Assembly (NCBI GenBank): GCA_034506335.1
Contig: JAPDPR010000008.1
Coordinates: 31,437 to 95,436, forward strand
Direction: 5' to 3'
Source: a candidate division KSB1 bacterium
Lineage (GTDB): Bacteria > Zhuqueibacterota > Zhuqueibacteria > JANLFK01 > Oleimicrobiaceae
DNA length: 64,000 nucleotides
Within the stretch, counting starts at the first letter, position 1, and each line of letters opens with the position of its first letter. A model generated the notes under the pieces. The model was given only the letters and a program-made list of their open reading frames with translations, was not told the origin of the DNA and did not search any database. The translations under genes were made by a program, and so were the position numbers. This document shows positions 17,943 through 26,804 of the stretch, piece by piece.

Positions 17943-18785
17943 TCAGCTTTTCAGCCCCGTGGTGGCCATGCTGGCAATAAAGTAGCGTTGGAAGAATGCA
18001 TAGGCCACGACAATGGGCAGCGCCAGAAGCGCGGCAGCGGCCAACCGGACTCCCAACAAACCTTCGGCCTTGCCGCCCACCGCAAACAGAGCCACCAACT
18101 GTGGCATGGTCATCAATTCCCACTTGCGAATCACGATGATGGGCCACAGGACTTCGTTCCAGATGTTCATGAACGTGAGAATGGCCACGGTAATCAACGC
18201 AGGTACCGACAGCGGCCACATGACGCGAAACAGGATGCTTAAATCCGAGCAGCCATCAATGCGCGCCGCGTCCAGCAGATCCTGCGGCACGCTCTTAAAA
18301 TACTGCGCAAATACCACAATTGCGAAGGCATTTATCATGTATGGCACAATTAAAGCGTAATAGGTGTCGTTCCATCCTAACTTGACCATAAGCACGTAAG
18401 TGGGGATCAACGTGATCTGGAACGGCAAAGTCATGGTGAAGAGCACAAGCGCAAAGATCCCGTCGCGGCCCCGGAAGTGCAGGCGCGACAGGGCATAGCC
18501 AGTCATCGAAGTAAACAGAAGTACCCCAGCAGTCGCGGAGAGAGAGACAAACAAGCTATTGGCAAAAGCCCGCGCAATTGGGATCTTGGTGAACACGAGG
18601 CGGTAGCTTTCCAGGGTCAGTTTACTCGGGACCGGGTTCAGACGTCCGATCTCCGCCTCGGGTCGCAACGTGGCAGAAAGCATCCATACGAATGGGTAAA
18701 GGCACACAATGGTCCAGCAAAGAAGCAGGACATAGAGTGCAGCCTTTTTGGCGCACTGGATAAGCCGTGCTGTGCTGGCGTTCAT
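17943..18785 (-). CDS. ABC sugar transporter permease, MalG type
   Basis: 280 aa with six predicted helices. The first spans 'ALYVLLLCWTIVCLYPFVW', and the family EAA loop appears as 'DLLDAARIDGCSDLSILFRV'. It belongs to the MalFG (CUT1) class that imports oligosaccharides across the inner membrane with a binding protein and an ATPase. It starts in a TAATG one-base overlap with the MalF-like gene, implying coupled translation. No ATP-binding subunit is encoded nearby, so a shared MsmK/UgpC-type ATPase elsewhere is expected. Confidence 0.93.
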   Translation of the reverse strand: MNASTARLIQCAKKAALYVLLLCWTIVCLYPFVWMLSATLRPEAEIGRLNPVPSKLTLESYRLVFTKIPIARAFANSLFVSLSATAGVLLFTSMTGYALSRLHFRGRDGIFALVLFTMTLPFQITLIPTYVLMVKLGWNDTYYALIVPYMINAFAIVVFAQYFKSVPQDLLDAARIDGCSDLSILFRVMWPLSVPALITVAILTFMNIWNEVLWPIIVIRKWELMTMPQLVALFAVGGKAEGLLGVRLAAAALLALPIVVAYAFFQRYFIASMATTGLKS

Positions 18786-19720
18786 TATCCTATCTCCTGC
18801 TCCACCAGTCTTTTTTGCAGCAGCACGACCATGAACACGATCAGCGCGAAAAAGAAGCCCAGGGTTGCGGCATATCCCATGTGGTTGAATTGGAAGGCCT
18901 GGTTGTAGATGTACAAGACTGCTGAAAGCGTGCTGCGGATCGGCCCTCCACCGGTCATGATGTAGGGCTCGATAAACAAGGAAAAACCACCGATGGTTGA
19001 GAGAATCACGACCATCACCACGGTGGGATTAATCATCGGCAGGGTGATGTGGCGGAACTTACACCACTGCGAGGCCCCCTCGATGTCGGCTGCCTCATAC
19101 AAATGGTGTGGCACACTCTGCAGGCCCACCAAAAACAGTACGATGTACAACCCCACATTCTTCCACGTGGCCATGATGGCGATGGAGGGCATGGCAAGTA
19201 TTGGGCTCGTCAACCACGGCAATCTGCCCAGGCCGAGCGAGGAGAGCAGGTTGTTCAGTATTCCAGTGTCCTGCGCATAGAGGCTGTCCCAGAGCATCGT
19301 GGTCACCACGCCCGACACTACCACCGGGAGGAAAAAAACTGCCCTGAAGAAGCCACGGAGGCGGAGCTTCTGGTTCAAGAAGACTGCCAGAGCGAGCGCG
19401 ATGACAAGCTGCAGCGGGATATGAATGAGCAAGAAGACACCGGTGTTGACCAGTGCCCGGAAAAACAGCCGATCATGGAAAAGACGGTGTACGTTTCCCA
19501 GGCCCACCCACTTCATTGATGAGAGGATATCCCAGCGATGGAAGATGAGCACGAAAGAAAAAACCAAGGGGAAAGCCATGAAGGCCAGAAAGTGTATTAC
19601 GTAGGGGAGCAGGAGGAGGTAGCCGGTGGCACGGGAACGGCTTCTGATTCTTCCCCGACTGCTCCCGCGTCTAGAAGCACATCCCTGTGGGGTACTGCCG
19701 GTACCTGACGTGTGGTGCAT
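18785..19720 (-). CDS. ABC sugar transporter permease, MalF type
   Basis: 311 aa. A basic, Ser/Arg-rich cytoplasmic tail (about 33 residues) precedes six helices. The EAA motif is 'YEAADIEGASQWCKFRHITL'. It forms the heterodimeric CUT1 channel with the next gene. It begins 6 bp after the solute-binding protein gene, in the usual order binding protein-MalF-MalG. Confidence 0.93.
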   Translation of the reverse strand: MHHTSGTGSTPQGCASRRGSSRGRIRSRSRATGYLLLLPYVIHFLAFMAFPLVFSFVLIFHRWDILSSMKWVGLGNVHRLFHDRLFFRALVNTGVFLLIHIPLQLVIALALAVFLNQKLRLRGFFRAVFFLPVVVSGVVTTMLWDSLYAQDTGILNNLLSSLGLGRLPWLTSPILAMPSIAIMATWKNVGLYIVLFLVGLQSVPHHLYEAADIEGASQWCKFRHITLPMINPTVVMVVILSTIGGFSLFIEPYIMTGGGPIRSTLSAVLYIYNQAFQFNHMGYAATLGFFFALIVFMVVLLQKRLVEQEIG

Positions 19721-19726
19721 GGGCTG

Positions 19727-21037
19727 CTACTCCAATATGAGCCGCGCCTGCTCTGCGGCGTCTTGAATGGCCTTCGCTGGCGTCTTCACCCCGTACACCA
19801 CGCAGGCCTCAAATTCGTTGGACAAGATGTCAAAGATTTCTTTGAGCACCGGGCTGGTATCGGTTCCACGCACAAAGCGTGCCTGGTGAGCAAACCGCTT
19901 CATGAACGGGTTTGTTTCGAAGTAAGAAGCATAAAGTGGGTCCTGGAGAAGGCCTGCCCGCAGGGGCAGCTGGTCAGTCATCTCCAACAGTAGAAGGTCC
20001 GCCTCACGGCTAACAAGAAACTTGGCAAATTGCCATGCTAAACGTGTATTGTGCGTGGTACGAAAGATGACGATGTTCTTCATGTCCCCATAGGTGTACA
20101 CTGGTCCAGTGACCCCGTCAGGCCGTGGAATGGGGGCAAAATCGTAAAGAAATCCTTCGGGTTTGAACTTCTCGGCATGTCTAATCTCCCACGGGCCGGT
20201 GAAACGCGATGCTACAATCCCCTGCAAAAAAGCATCGGTTCGTCCCACCATGCGCTCCTTTGGGAAATACCCGCGGTCAAAAAGCGTGCGCAAGAAGCTG
20301 AACACTTCGACGGCTTCAACATTGTCGAAGGCCACCTCTCCATCTTGGAGAAGGGTTCGGCCTTGAGTGGCAGCGATGTACAGCGGGTAAAAGTCAAAGA
20401 AACGCTGCCACCACAGGGCGCGGATATCAGTGATCCCCATCCAGCGGTCGATGCGACCATCCCCGTTTGTGTCGCGTGCGACCTTTGCTGCTGCCTGCAA
20501 GTATTCTGAATACGTAGCCGGAAAGTGGTCGTACCCAGCTTCGGCGAGCATCGTTCGGTTGTAGATGACCATTACCGGGTTTGTTTTCCAGGGTATTTGG
20601 TAGATGTGACCGTCAGAAGAACGGGCTTCCTCCAGCAGGGCAGAATCCACCCGGGAGGCGATGGCCTCGGCAAAATCGGGGAAGGTGTCCAGTGCCACAA
20701 GCTGTCCGGCACGGGCGTAGGCCTCCACATCTCCTGGCCACATGTTGGAAAAGACATCCGGGGTAGTCTTTCCCACCACTGCCGCCAAGATGGCCTCCTC
20801 GGTGGACTGACTCTCTGGCACAGGTTGATGAACTACCGGGGTCTGGGGGTGAAGGGTGTTCCATTGGGCAACGAGCGCTTTGGCCAGGTCGACTTCATAT
20901 TGGTTGTTCGCCGACCAGTAGACCAGATGAGTCCTTGGACTTGAGGGGTTCCTACCACAGCCGGGCACGAGGACAAATTGGCCCGAGGCAAGCGCAAAGA
21001 CAAGAAGAGGTTTGAGCTGGATGTGTGGCAGGTTCAT
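19727..21037 (-). CDS. Extracellular sugar-binding lipoprotein (family 1 SBP)
   Basis: About 436 aa. The lipoprotein signal ends in 'LVPGC' (Cys27). The mature domain shows SBP_bac_1 features: 'VYWSANNQYEVDLAKALVAQ' at the start, 'TPDVFSNMWPGDVEAYARAG', 'WKTNPVMVIYNRTMLAEAGY' and a C-terminal Trp-rich 'RLAWQFAKFLVSREAD'. It captures the oligosaccharide for the adjacent CUT1 permeases. The ATG at 21037 gives the correct signal peptide. The ATG at 21061 adds eight hydrophilic residues and overlaps the upstream gene. Confidence 0.92.
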   Translation of the reverse strand: MNLPHIQLKPLLVFALASGQFVLVPGCGRNPSSPRTHLVYWSANNQYEVDLAKALVAQWNTLHPQTPVVHQPVPESQSTEEAILAAVVGKTTPDVFSNMWPGDVEAYARAGQLVALDTFPDFAEAIASRVDSALLEEARSSDGHIYQIPWKTNPVMVIYNRTMLAEAGYDHFPATYSEYLQAAAKVARDTNGDGRIDRWMGITDIRALWWQRFFDFYPLYIAATQGRTLLQDGEVAFDNVEAVEVFSFLRTLFDRGYFPKERMVGRTDAFLQGIVASRFTGPWEIRHAEKFKPEGFLYDFAPIPRPDGVTGPVYTYGDMKNIVIFRTTHNTRLAWQFAKFLVSREADLLLLEMTDQLPLRAGLLQDPLYASYFETNPFMKRFAHQARFVRGTDTSPVLKEIFDILSNEFEACVVYGVKTPAKAIQDAAEQARLILE

Positions 21038-21047
21038 GTTAGACCAG

Positions 21048-22466
21048 TTATTGTTCCCCATCTTCAGGAAGTGCCGGCCATGGTGGCACCGCCAGTGTGC
21101 CGTATTGACCTGGTCGCACCCCGACTAATTGGAGGCGGGTCAGTGTTATCGACTGCAATGGTTTGAGGTTCTGCTCCACGGGGAAGCGTCTGCGCAGCTG
21201 ATAAAGATGGCGCCGTAGCGAGAAGTCTGCTCCGGGGTTGGCCCGCAGGCGCTGCAGCATCAATTCGGCCAGGAAGTGGTCGCGCCACATAGCAGTTTCC
21301 TCTTTTACCTGGGCTGACTTGTAAATGCCCTTGCGCCGAGCCTCCTCAGCCAGAAAGTGGTCGCGAACCATGGTGCTCAGCACCCGTGCCATTGAGGAAC
21401 GGCACGCGTTCGGCGAAGAGGTAGCGATTGGTGGTCGCAGCACCCGCCATCGTTTCAGAACGTCCGCAATGGACCACTGGCCACCCGCAAAGCGGAGCAA
21501 GACCATGTCGGCTGCATGGGAGAGTTCCTGCGAAGCTGGCACGAGCACTTCGTCTCTGAGAAGCACTTGACGCTCGGCAAAAGGGGGAAGGGTGCTCTCA
21601 GCCAATTCCAGATGGCGAAGCACTGCCTCGCTCAGCAGTTGGAAGGCTCGTTCATCCACTTCTACATTCTTGTCGCTCATGACCTGCTTCACGTAAGCCT
21701 CGGCCCGGACTGCTTCTTTGCGAGAGCGGAGTACCTTGCTGGCCTTGTGTCGGAGGTCTACCCCGCCTGTTTCCGCGAGCGGCGGCGAGAAGGTAATCGA
21801 GTCCACTCTGCACACCACATAGCCGCGGGTAGTCTTGACCACAGGGGATATCTCGCCGACATTGAGCTCGAAAATGGCCTCATCAAGGGTTGGTTCGAGG
21901 TCTCCCCATCGCGCCGTAAACCGAAAGCGGCTGGTATCAACTGCGATCGTTCCCCTGGCGCTGAGAGCTTGCGCGAATGAGCGCGAGGCCAAAAGCTGCT
22001 GGCGCACGGACTCTGCCTCCGCCTGGTTCCTGGTCAGGAAGAACTGCACGGTCCGTGTTTGAGCCATCTTCTCCGCGGCTGCAGCGACCTCTTCTGGGGT
22101 CAGGTGGACCTTGGCCGCTACTTCCCGTGTGTACAGGGCCCGCGCCGCAGCAAAATCGGCGCATAGCGAGACTGCTTCGCGCAGACGGTCATCTCGGTGC
22201 AGACCATTTGCCTCTGCTTCCAGGGCCAGCAGCTTTTCATCAATGAGCAACTCCAACAGCGCTTTTTTCTGTTCCTCCTGTGTGCCACGGACCTGTGGTC
22301 GTACTGCCAGCTCGCAGCGGGAAACAAACTGTTCCCGAGTAATCTCGCGATCCCCTGCGCGTGCGAGGACAACAGATTCCTCCCTGGAGCGCCCACACCT
22401 GGTGGCACAGAGCGCCAACGCCGCCAGAATAATCAACGTGCACCGAAATGACCTCTTGAGAAGCAC
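21048..22466 (-). CDS. PpiC/SurA-like peptidyl-prolyl isomerase (exported)
   Basis: 472 aa with an N-terminal signal ('TLIILAALALCATRC', possibly a lipoprotein). A SurA-N-like helical region follows ('LELLIDEKLLALEAEANGLH'), then a parvulin-like segment, 'RWGDLEPTLDEAIFELNVGE' and 'SPVVKTTRGYVVCRVDSI', matching the C-terminal half of PpiC domains. A further helical domain follows. Such foldases escort outer-membrane beta-barrels and secreted proteins in the periplasm. It sits between a T9SS cargo gene and the SBP inside the glycan operon, so a dedicated chaperone role for the TonB receptor or surface proteins is plausible but inferred. Confidence 0.8.
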   Translation of the reverse strand: MLLKRSFRCTLIILAALALCATRCGRSREESVVLARAGDREITREQFVSRCELAVRPQVRGTQEEQKKALLELLIDEKLLALEAEANGLHRDDRLREAVSLCADFAAARALYTREVAAKVHLTPEEVAAAAEKMAQTRTVQFFLTRNQAEAESVRQQLLASRSFAQALSARGTIAVDTSRFRFTARWGDLEPTLDEAIFELNVGEISPVVKTTRGYVVCRVDSITFSPPLAETGGVDLRHKASKVLRSRKEAVRAEAYVKQVMSDKNVEVDERAFQLLSEAVLRHLELAESTLPPFAERQVLLRDEVLVPASQELSHAADMVLLRFAGGQWSIADVLKRWRVLRPPIATSSPNACRSSMARVLSTMVRDHFLAEEARRKGIYKSAQVKEETAMWRDHFLAELMLQRLRANPGADFSLRRHLYQLRRRFPVEQNLKPLQSITLTRLQLVGVRPGQYGTLAVPPWPALPEDGEQ

Positions 22467-22488
22467 GTCTTCTCCTCACCTACCTCAG

Positions 22489-25400
22489 CTACCGTAGCAA
22501 AAGCACTTTGCGGGTCAAGCGTTCTTCCTTTGCCGTCAATACTACAAAGTAGAGCCCGCTAGGCGCGGGTCGGCCCAGGGCATCGTTTCCGTCCCAAGCT
22601 ACTTCCTTAAATCCAGCTACCGCAGGGCCCCGTGCCAGGGCCACCACCTCTCTCCCCAGGACGTCGACTATGCGCAAGCACATATCAGCCGTTGCGCTAG
22701 GGAGGCCGTACTCGATGGTCGTCTTGCCGCTGAACGGGTTCGGATAGCTCTGGAAAAGGGCAAACTGCGACGGCACAAGAGGGCCAGGGGAATCGTGCAC
22801 CGCTGTGCCCTCGGCAACGAGGTTAGCGATTTCTTCGGTGGAAAGCGCATAGCTGAAAATCCGAATGTCGTCCAGCACACCGGCAAAGTTGTAGCCCGAA
22901 TCATGTGGCAGCATCTGCCCGATGGTAAGATCGATGGTGGTGGTCATGAGGCGGCCGGACCAGTCTGCGCGGCTGTCGAGGTTCCCGTCCAGGTAAAGGG
23001 CCATCCTTGTGCCGTCAAAGATGGCAATCACGTTGTAGAAGCGCCCTGGTATGATCTCTGTGCGGCTGTCCAGGTCCTTCACGCCACGGTCGGTCTTGAT
23101 AGTCCAGCGCACTCTTTTTTCCGGGATGAGCGAGATCTTCCAGCGGTTGTCCCAGCTCCCGTGCGAGATGGGGTACTGCTCGCGTCCGCCAAAGGCGGCG
23201 ACGTTCATCCAGAGGCTGATGCTGATCTCGTCCTGGAAATTGAGCGTCGTGGTGTTGGGTACCCGGATATTGTCGTCGTCGCCGTCAAAGGCGTATGCGC
23301 TGTTTGCGTTTCCGAAGCGGTCGGCAGTGAGCTGGGCACCATGGACTGATCCATGATGGCCAAAGCCGCTCTCGTCGCGGGCATCGCCGTGGAAGGGATA
23401 GTAGGCCACTGGGATGCCACAGCCGGGGTTGGTGGGATCTTGCACGACAACGCCGATACTGTCCGAAGCTTGTCCACCGTGGGGATCGGAGACGATGCAC
23501 CGCAGGACATAGAGGCCAGCCGCCGCTGGTGCTGTCCAGGTGGCGGATGAGTCGATCGCGTCGATCATGCCGCCAGAAGCAGACCAAGCAAAGCTCAAGC
23601 TATCGCCGTCCTCGTCCCAGGCGGAACAGACCACAGTCGCCACCTCGCCCAGGCCGACTTTGCGCGGACTTACCTCCAGGGAGCGAATTCTCGGGGGGTG
23701 GTTGATGAAGGCCACCACTTCAACCCGCACTGAACTCGAGTCGCTGGCTCCACCGGTGTCAAGTACACGGCAAGAAATCGTATGCTTGCCGGCTTCCGAC
23801 GGCGCGACCCAGGAGACTTTGTTGCCGCTCCCTTGTAAGGTACCGCCCGTGGCACTCCACTCGTATGTCAGGGAACCACCGTCTCGATCAACCGCGGTGC
23901 AGTAGACGTCTACTGCCTCGCCGAATACGAGGAGGGACTTTGTCACATCCAGGCTCTTGATGCGTGGCGGATAGTTGCCTACCGGCTGTCCGGAACGGTA
24001 GTCTACCACCACCCCATCAATGAGCGTTTTGTCCAGTTCAAAGCTCACGGCACCCCCCGCCGGCGCGAGGACCAGCAAGATGGCACTATTGGCCGGGATC
24101 GTCACGAGGGACGATCCGGTCACATTGTATGCTACAAAGGAGTTGGACACGACCTCGTAGAGGTCGCACGGCGTTGGCCCCACCGTAACGGTGACGCGCT
24201 GATCGGTGTCGTAAGGGTTGAAGTACAAGTAGGTGGGGTAGGCCGGTGCGTGGAAAAAGTCCGTCTTTAGCACGTCCAACCTCAAGATCATGGGCACCTC
24301 TGTGGTGTCGATGATGCCGCCGAAGATGCCCACGTGCGAAGATCCATAGAGCGCCAGGTTGGTCGCCGCCCAACCCCCTTCTATTGCGTCCCCAGTGGCG
24401 TAGGGACTCACTCCGGTGTGGAGGGCGTGCTGCCGCAGTGCCTCGTGCGCAAGGTAGGAGTGCGGGTCATACTGGTGGGCCCACTCCTCGCTGTCTTGCC
24501 TGTCGTCCGGAAGGTAGTTTGTGTAGAACAGCCGCGAGGCGTTGGCACAGTTGAGCATCCACTTGCCTATGGCCCGTGCAAAGCGGTCATCATAGCGGAC
24601 CATGGGGACCAGGGCGCATGCCATCTGGAAGCCATTCATGACGAAGGCATACCCACTGTACTTTGCTTCACCGATGAGGCCCGCACAATCGTACCCGCCC
24701 CAATTCCCAATCGTAGCGCCCCAGTCGCGTACGTTTTGACTGGGGTCGAAACACCAGTTCAGCAACTTCTGGATGTTGTAGCTTGTGCCGAGCTCTGCGT
24801 TCATGCGCGCAGCGGCATAAACGCCGTAAGGCAGCTGGAGTTCATAGGACGGGTTTGTGCTTCTCGATTCCAGGAATTCCAGGCACCACTCGGCGCCGAT
24901 GCGATATTTTGACTCACCGGTGACCACGTAGGCATTGTACAACAGCCAGGCAATGGCCCCCGCCGCCTCCGGTTCCGGGACGCCACTGGCCAGGGGCGTC
25001 ATGGTAGACAGGTTGAATGCCCTGTAACCCATGAACGGTTTTCGCCACGGTGTGGTGCTGCCGCCCATGGCTTTTACGGCTTCCAGCCAACGGTCAGCTA
25101 CCATGCGGAACTGGTGGTCAAAGTCCCCGGTGTGCGGATAAAGATAGGAAAGCTGATAGAAAAAGACATTGGGCATAGTGTCGTACCACCAGTCTTGCCC
25201 ACTGCTTGCCACCGGGCCATTGAGGTAGACGTTTTCCTCAGGCCGGCGGTTGAAGAACTCCTCACACATCAACACCCAGTTGTGGCCCCATTGGTTGCGC
25301 TTGTCTACGCCGACCAACGTGGCACCGATGACCGCGGGGATGACATTAATGGCTTCCGCCGACCGTGGGGCACGAGTGCCCACGTAGCTGTGCAGACCGA

Positions 25401-25680
25401 AACTACCATGCTCGGGGTAGTTGACGGTGGAAGAATAAGTCCAGATAAGTGGCAGGTACTGGCCAGTGCGCGAGAGGTCAAAGACGAGCGAGTCGTAGCC
25501 CAAAGCCACCTGCTTCCAGTTGCGCATTTGGTACGGCGCGGGTTTGTTGGGCATCAGCTCGATGCGCGGAATGTCGATCTGCTGGCTCGCCACGTGTCCT
25601 ATGCCCACAAGGAGCCATGCCGCAGTGGCGCAGGCCCTGTGCCCACGCATACCTCTGAACCGCCTGGTCGCGTTACTCAT
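22489..25680 (-). CDS. Large secreted toroid-PKD-LamG protein with T9SS sorting domain
   Basis: About 1063 aa. Signal peptide in residues 11-33. Residues ~40-560 form a helical domain rich in Trp/Tyr that looks like an (alpha/alpha) toroid ('MNGFQMACALVPMVRYDDRF'). Two Ig/PKD-like repeats follow at ~565-740 (each with 'LTYEWSATGG' or 'LSFAWSASGG'), then a LamG/concanavalin-like domain at ~745-958 ('VAYYPFHGDARDESGFGHHG'). The final ~92 residues are a type A T9SS sorting domain ('FQSYPNPFSGKTTIEYGL', 'SGLYFVVLTAKEERLTRKVL'). This predicts export by the type IX system and surface attachment. The catalytic activity is unknown. GGAGGTGA precedes the ATG at 25680. Longer readings to 25806 lack a signal peptide at the terminus. 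Confidence 0.85.
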   Translation of the reverse strand: MSNATRRFRGMRGHRACATAAWLLVGIGHVASQQIDIPRIELMPNKPAPYQMRNWKQVALGYDSLVFDLSRTGQYLPLIWTYSSTVNYPEHGSFGLHSYVGTRAPRSAEAINVIPAVIGATLVGVDKRNQWGHNWVLMCEEFFNRRPEENVYLNGPVASSGQDWWYDTMPNVFFYQLSYLYPHTGDFDHQFRMVADRWLEAVKAMGGSTTPWRKPFMGYRAFNLSTMTPLASGVPEPEAAGAIAWLLYNAYVVTGESKYRIGAEWCLEFLESRSTNPSYELQLPYGVYAAARMNAELGTSYNIQKLLNWCFDPSQNVRDWGATIGNWGGYDCAGLIGEAKYSGYAFVMNGFQMACALVPMVRYDDRFARAIGKWMLNCANASRLFYTNYLPDDRQDSEEWAHQYDPHSYLAHEALRQHALHTGVSPYATGDAIEGGWAATNLALYGSSHVGIFGGIIDTTEVPMILRLDVLKTDFFHAPAYPTYLYFNPYDTDQRVTVTVGPTPCDLYEVVSNSFVAYNVTGSSLVTIPANSAILLVLAPAGGAVSFELDKTLIDGVVVDYRSGQPVGNYPPRIKSLDVTKSLLVFGEAVDVYCTAVDRDGGSLTYEWSATGGTLQGSGNKVSWVAPSEAGKHTISCRVLDTGGASDSSSVRVEVVAFINHPPRIRSLEVSPRKVGLGEVATVVCSAWDEDGDSLSFAWSASGGMIDAIDSSATWTAPAAAGLYVLRCIVSDPHGGQASDSIGVVVQDPTNPGCGIPVAYYPFHGDARDESGFGHHGSVHGAQLTADRFGNANSAYAFDGDDDNIRVPNTTTLNFQDEISISLWMNVAAFGGREQYPISHGSWDNRWKISLIPEKRVRWTIKTDRGVKDLDSRTEIIPGRFYNVIAIFDGTRMALYLDGNLDSRADWSGRLMTTTIDLTIGQMLPHDSGYNFAGVLDDIRIFSYALSTEEIANLVAEGTAVHDSPGPLVPSQFALFQSYPNPFSGKTTIEYGLPSATADMCLRIVDVLGREVVALARGPAVAGFKEVAWDGNDALGRPAPSGLYFVVLTAKEERLTRKVLLLR

Positions 25681-25756
25681 TGAACGCTCACCTCCCGCCT
25701 CTCCGTCCTGTCCGGGGTCGTGGGGCATGCGCTTGTTCTTCTCCCTTGCAGCGTGG

Positions 25757-26779
25757 CTACCATGAGCCGCCGATGGAGATGCGATGTACGTTCTCCAGCC
25801 GTCCAAAGTCTGCGTACGCGTAATCGACGCGGACGCTGCGGTTGCCCAGCAGGCGAACTGCTATGCCCGTGCCGAGGGTGAGGCCTTCTTCGCCGTCGCG
25901 AAGGAAAAGGTTGTTGTACCCTCCACGCAGGAAAAACATTTCCCTGAAGGCGTATTCGCACCCCATGTGAAGGCTCTCGGTGTTGTCCATTGGGTGCACT
26001 GCGTCAGTCGCCAATGTCACACGGTGCATAGCGTTGCGTAGCAACTCCAGTGCGACCCCCACCTGAAACGTGAGAGGAAGAGGCCAGGGATCGGTCTTTA
26101 GCTCGGCGAAGATGCGGTCGTTGTTGCCCATCTTCTTTGGGTCAGGGTCGTGAAAGATGAGCAGATCATCCCCCTGCATGCGCATATCGGTGCCCAGGTT
26201 GCGCAGAGCGGCGCCGATGCGCATGCCGTGAAAACCGGTAGTGAAGAGGGTGCCCATATCCAAGGCCACGCCCCAGGCGTGCTCTTTCCAGATGCTCTGG
26301 TAGATGTACTTGCCGGTGAACCCTATGGAAAAGCGGTCGGTTAACGAGATGCCGTAGCTGAGGGCGAGGGCTAGGTCCCCGGCTGAGAACTGTTCGCCCG
26401 TGCCCTGGGGCATCTCCACCGTGCGCACGGGCATGTCGCTCATACTCAGCGCCGTGACACTGGCGCCGATACTTCCCCAGCGGCCCAGGGGGAGGACCGC
26501 ACCCGCAAAGTCAAAGTCCAGCCCGCAGAGCCAGTCGGTATGGACGAAAAGCAATTCCACCTGCGGGAGGCGGGCAATTCCCGCCGGATTCCAGTGCAGA
26601 GCGCTGGCGTCATCGGCAGTGCCCACGAAAGCTCCCCCCAAGCCTACGGCACGGGCCCCGACGCCGATCTCCAAGAACGGTGCCGCCGTTGTGCCCACAT
26701 TGGACACGCTGCGCCCGCCCTGCGCGCAGGCGATGGCGACGTACAAGCTCCAAAGACAGATGGTGCGCACTGTTCTCAT
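25757..26779 (-). CDS. PorV/PorQ-family outer-membrane beta-barrel protein
   Basis: About 340 aa. A signal peptide is followed by the family signature 'PFLEIGVGARAVGLGGAFVG' and 'ADDASALHWNPAGIARLP', typical of PorV/PorQ and related FadL-like barrels of the FCB group. Regularly spaced amphipathic strands continue to the C-terminus. PorV shuttles T9SS cargo to the attachment complex. Members near TonB receptors in this lineage may instead be locus-specific. The ATG at 26779 has AGGGAG about 8 nt upstream. It lies between two large surface-protein genes and is probably co-transcribed with them. Confidence 0.88.
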   Translation of the reverse strand: MRTVRTICLWSLYVAIACAQGGRSVSNVGTTAAPFLEIGVGARAVGLGGAFVGTADDASALHWNPAGIARLPQVELLFVHTDWLCGLDFDFAGAVLPLGRWGSIGASVTALSMSDMPVRTVEMPQGTGEQFSAGDLALALSYGISLTDRFSIGFTGKYIYQSIWKEHAWGVALDMGTLFTTGFHGMRIGAALRNLGTDMRMQGDDLLIFHDPDPKKMGNNDRIFAELKTDPWPLPLTFQVGVALELLRNAMHRVTLATDAVHPMDNTESLHMGCEYAFREMFFLRGGYNNLFLRDGEEGLTLGTGIAVRLLGNRSVRVDYAYADFGRLENVHRISIGGSW

Positions 26780-26804
26780 CGTCAATCTCCCTCGGTAGAG
26801 GCCG

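Noticed and set aside
18785..19720. Arg/Ser-rich N-terminus of the MalF-like permease as a mis-called start
   Set aside because: No better start codon lies close to the first helix. The upstream spacing to the binding-protein stop (6 bp) supports the longer form, and basic cytoplasmic tails occur in this family.
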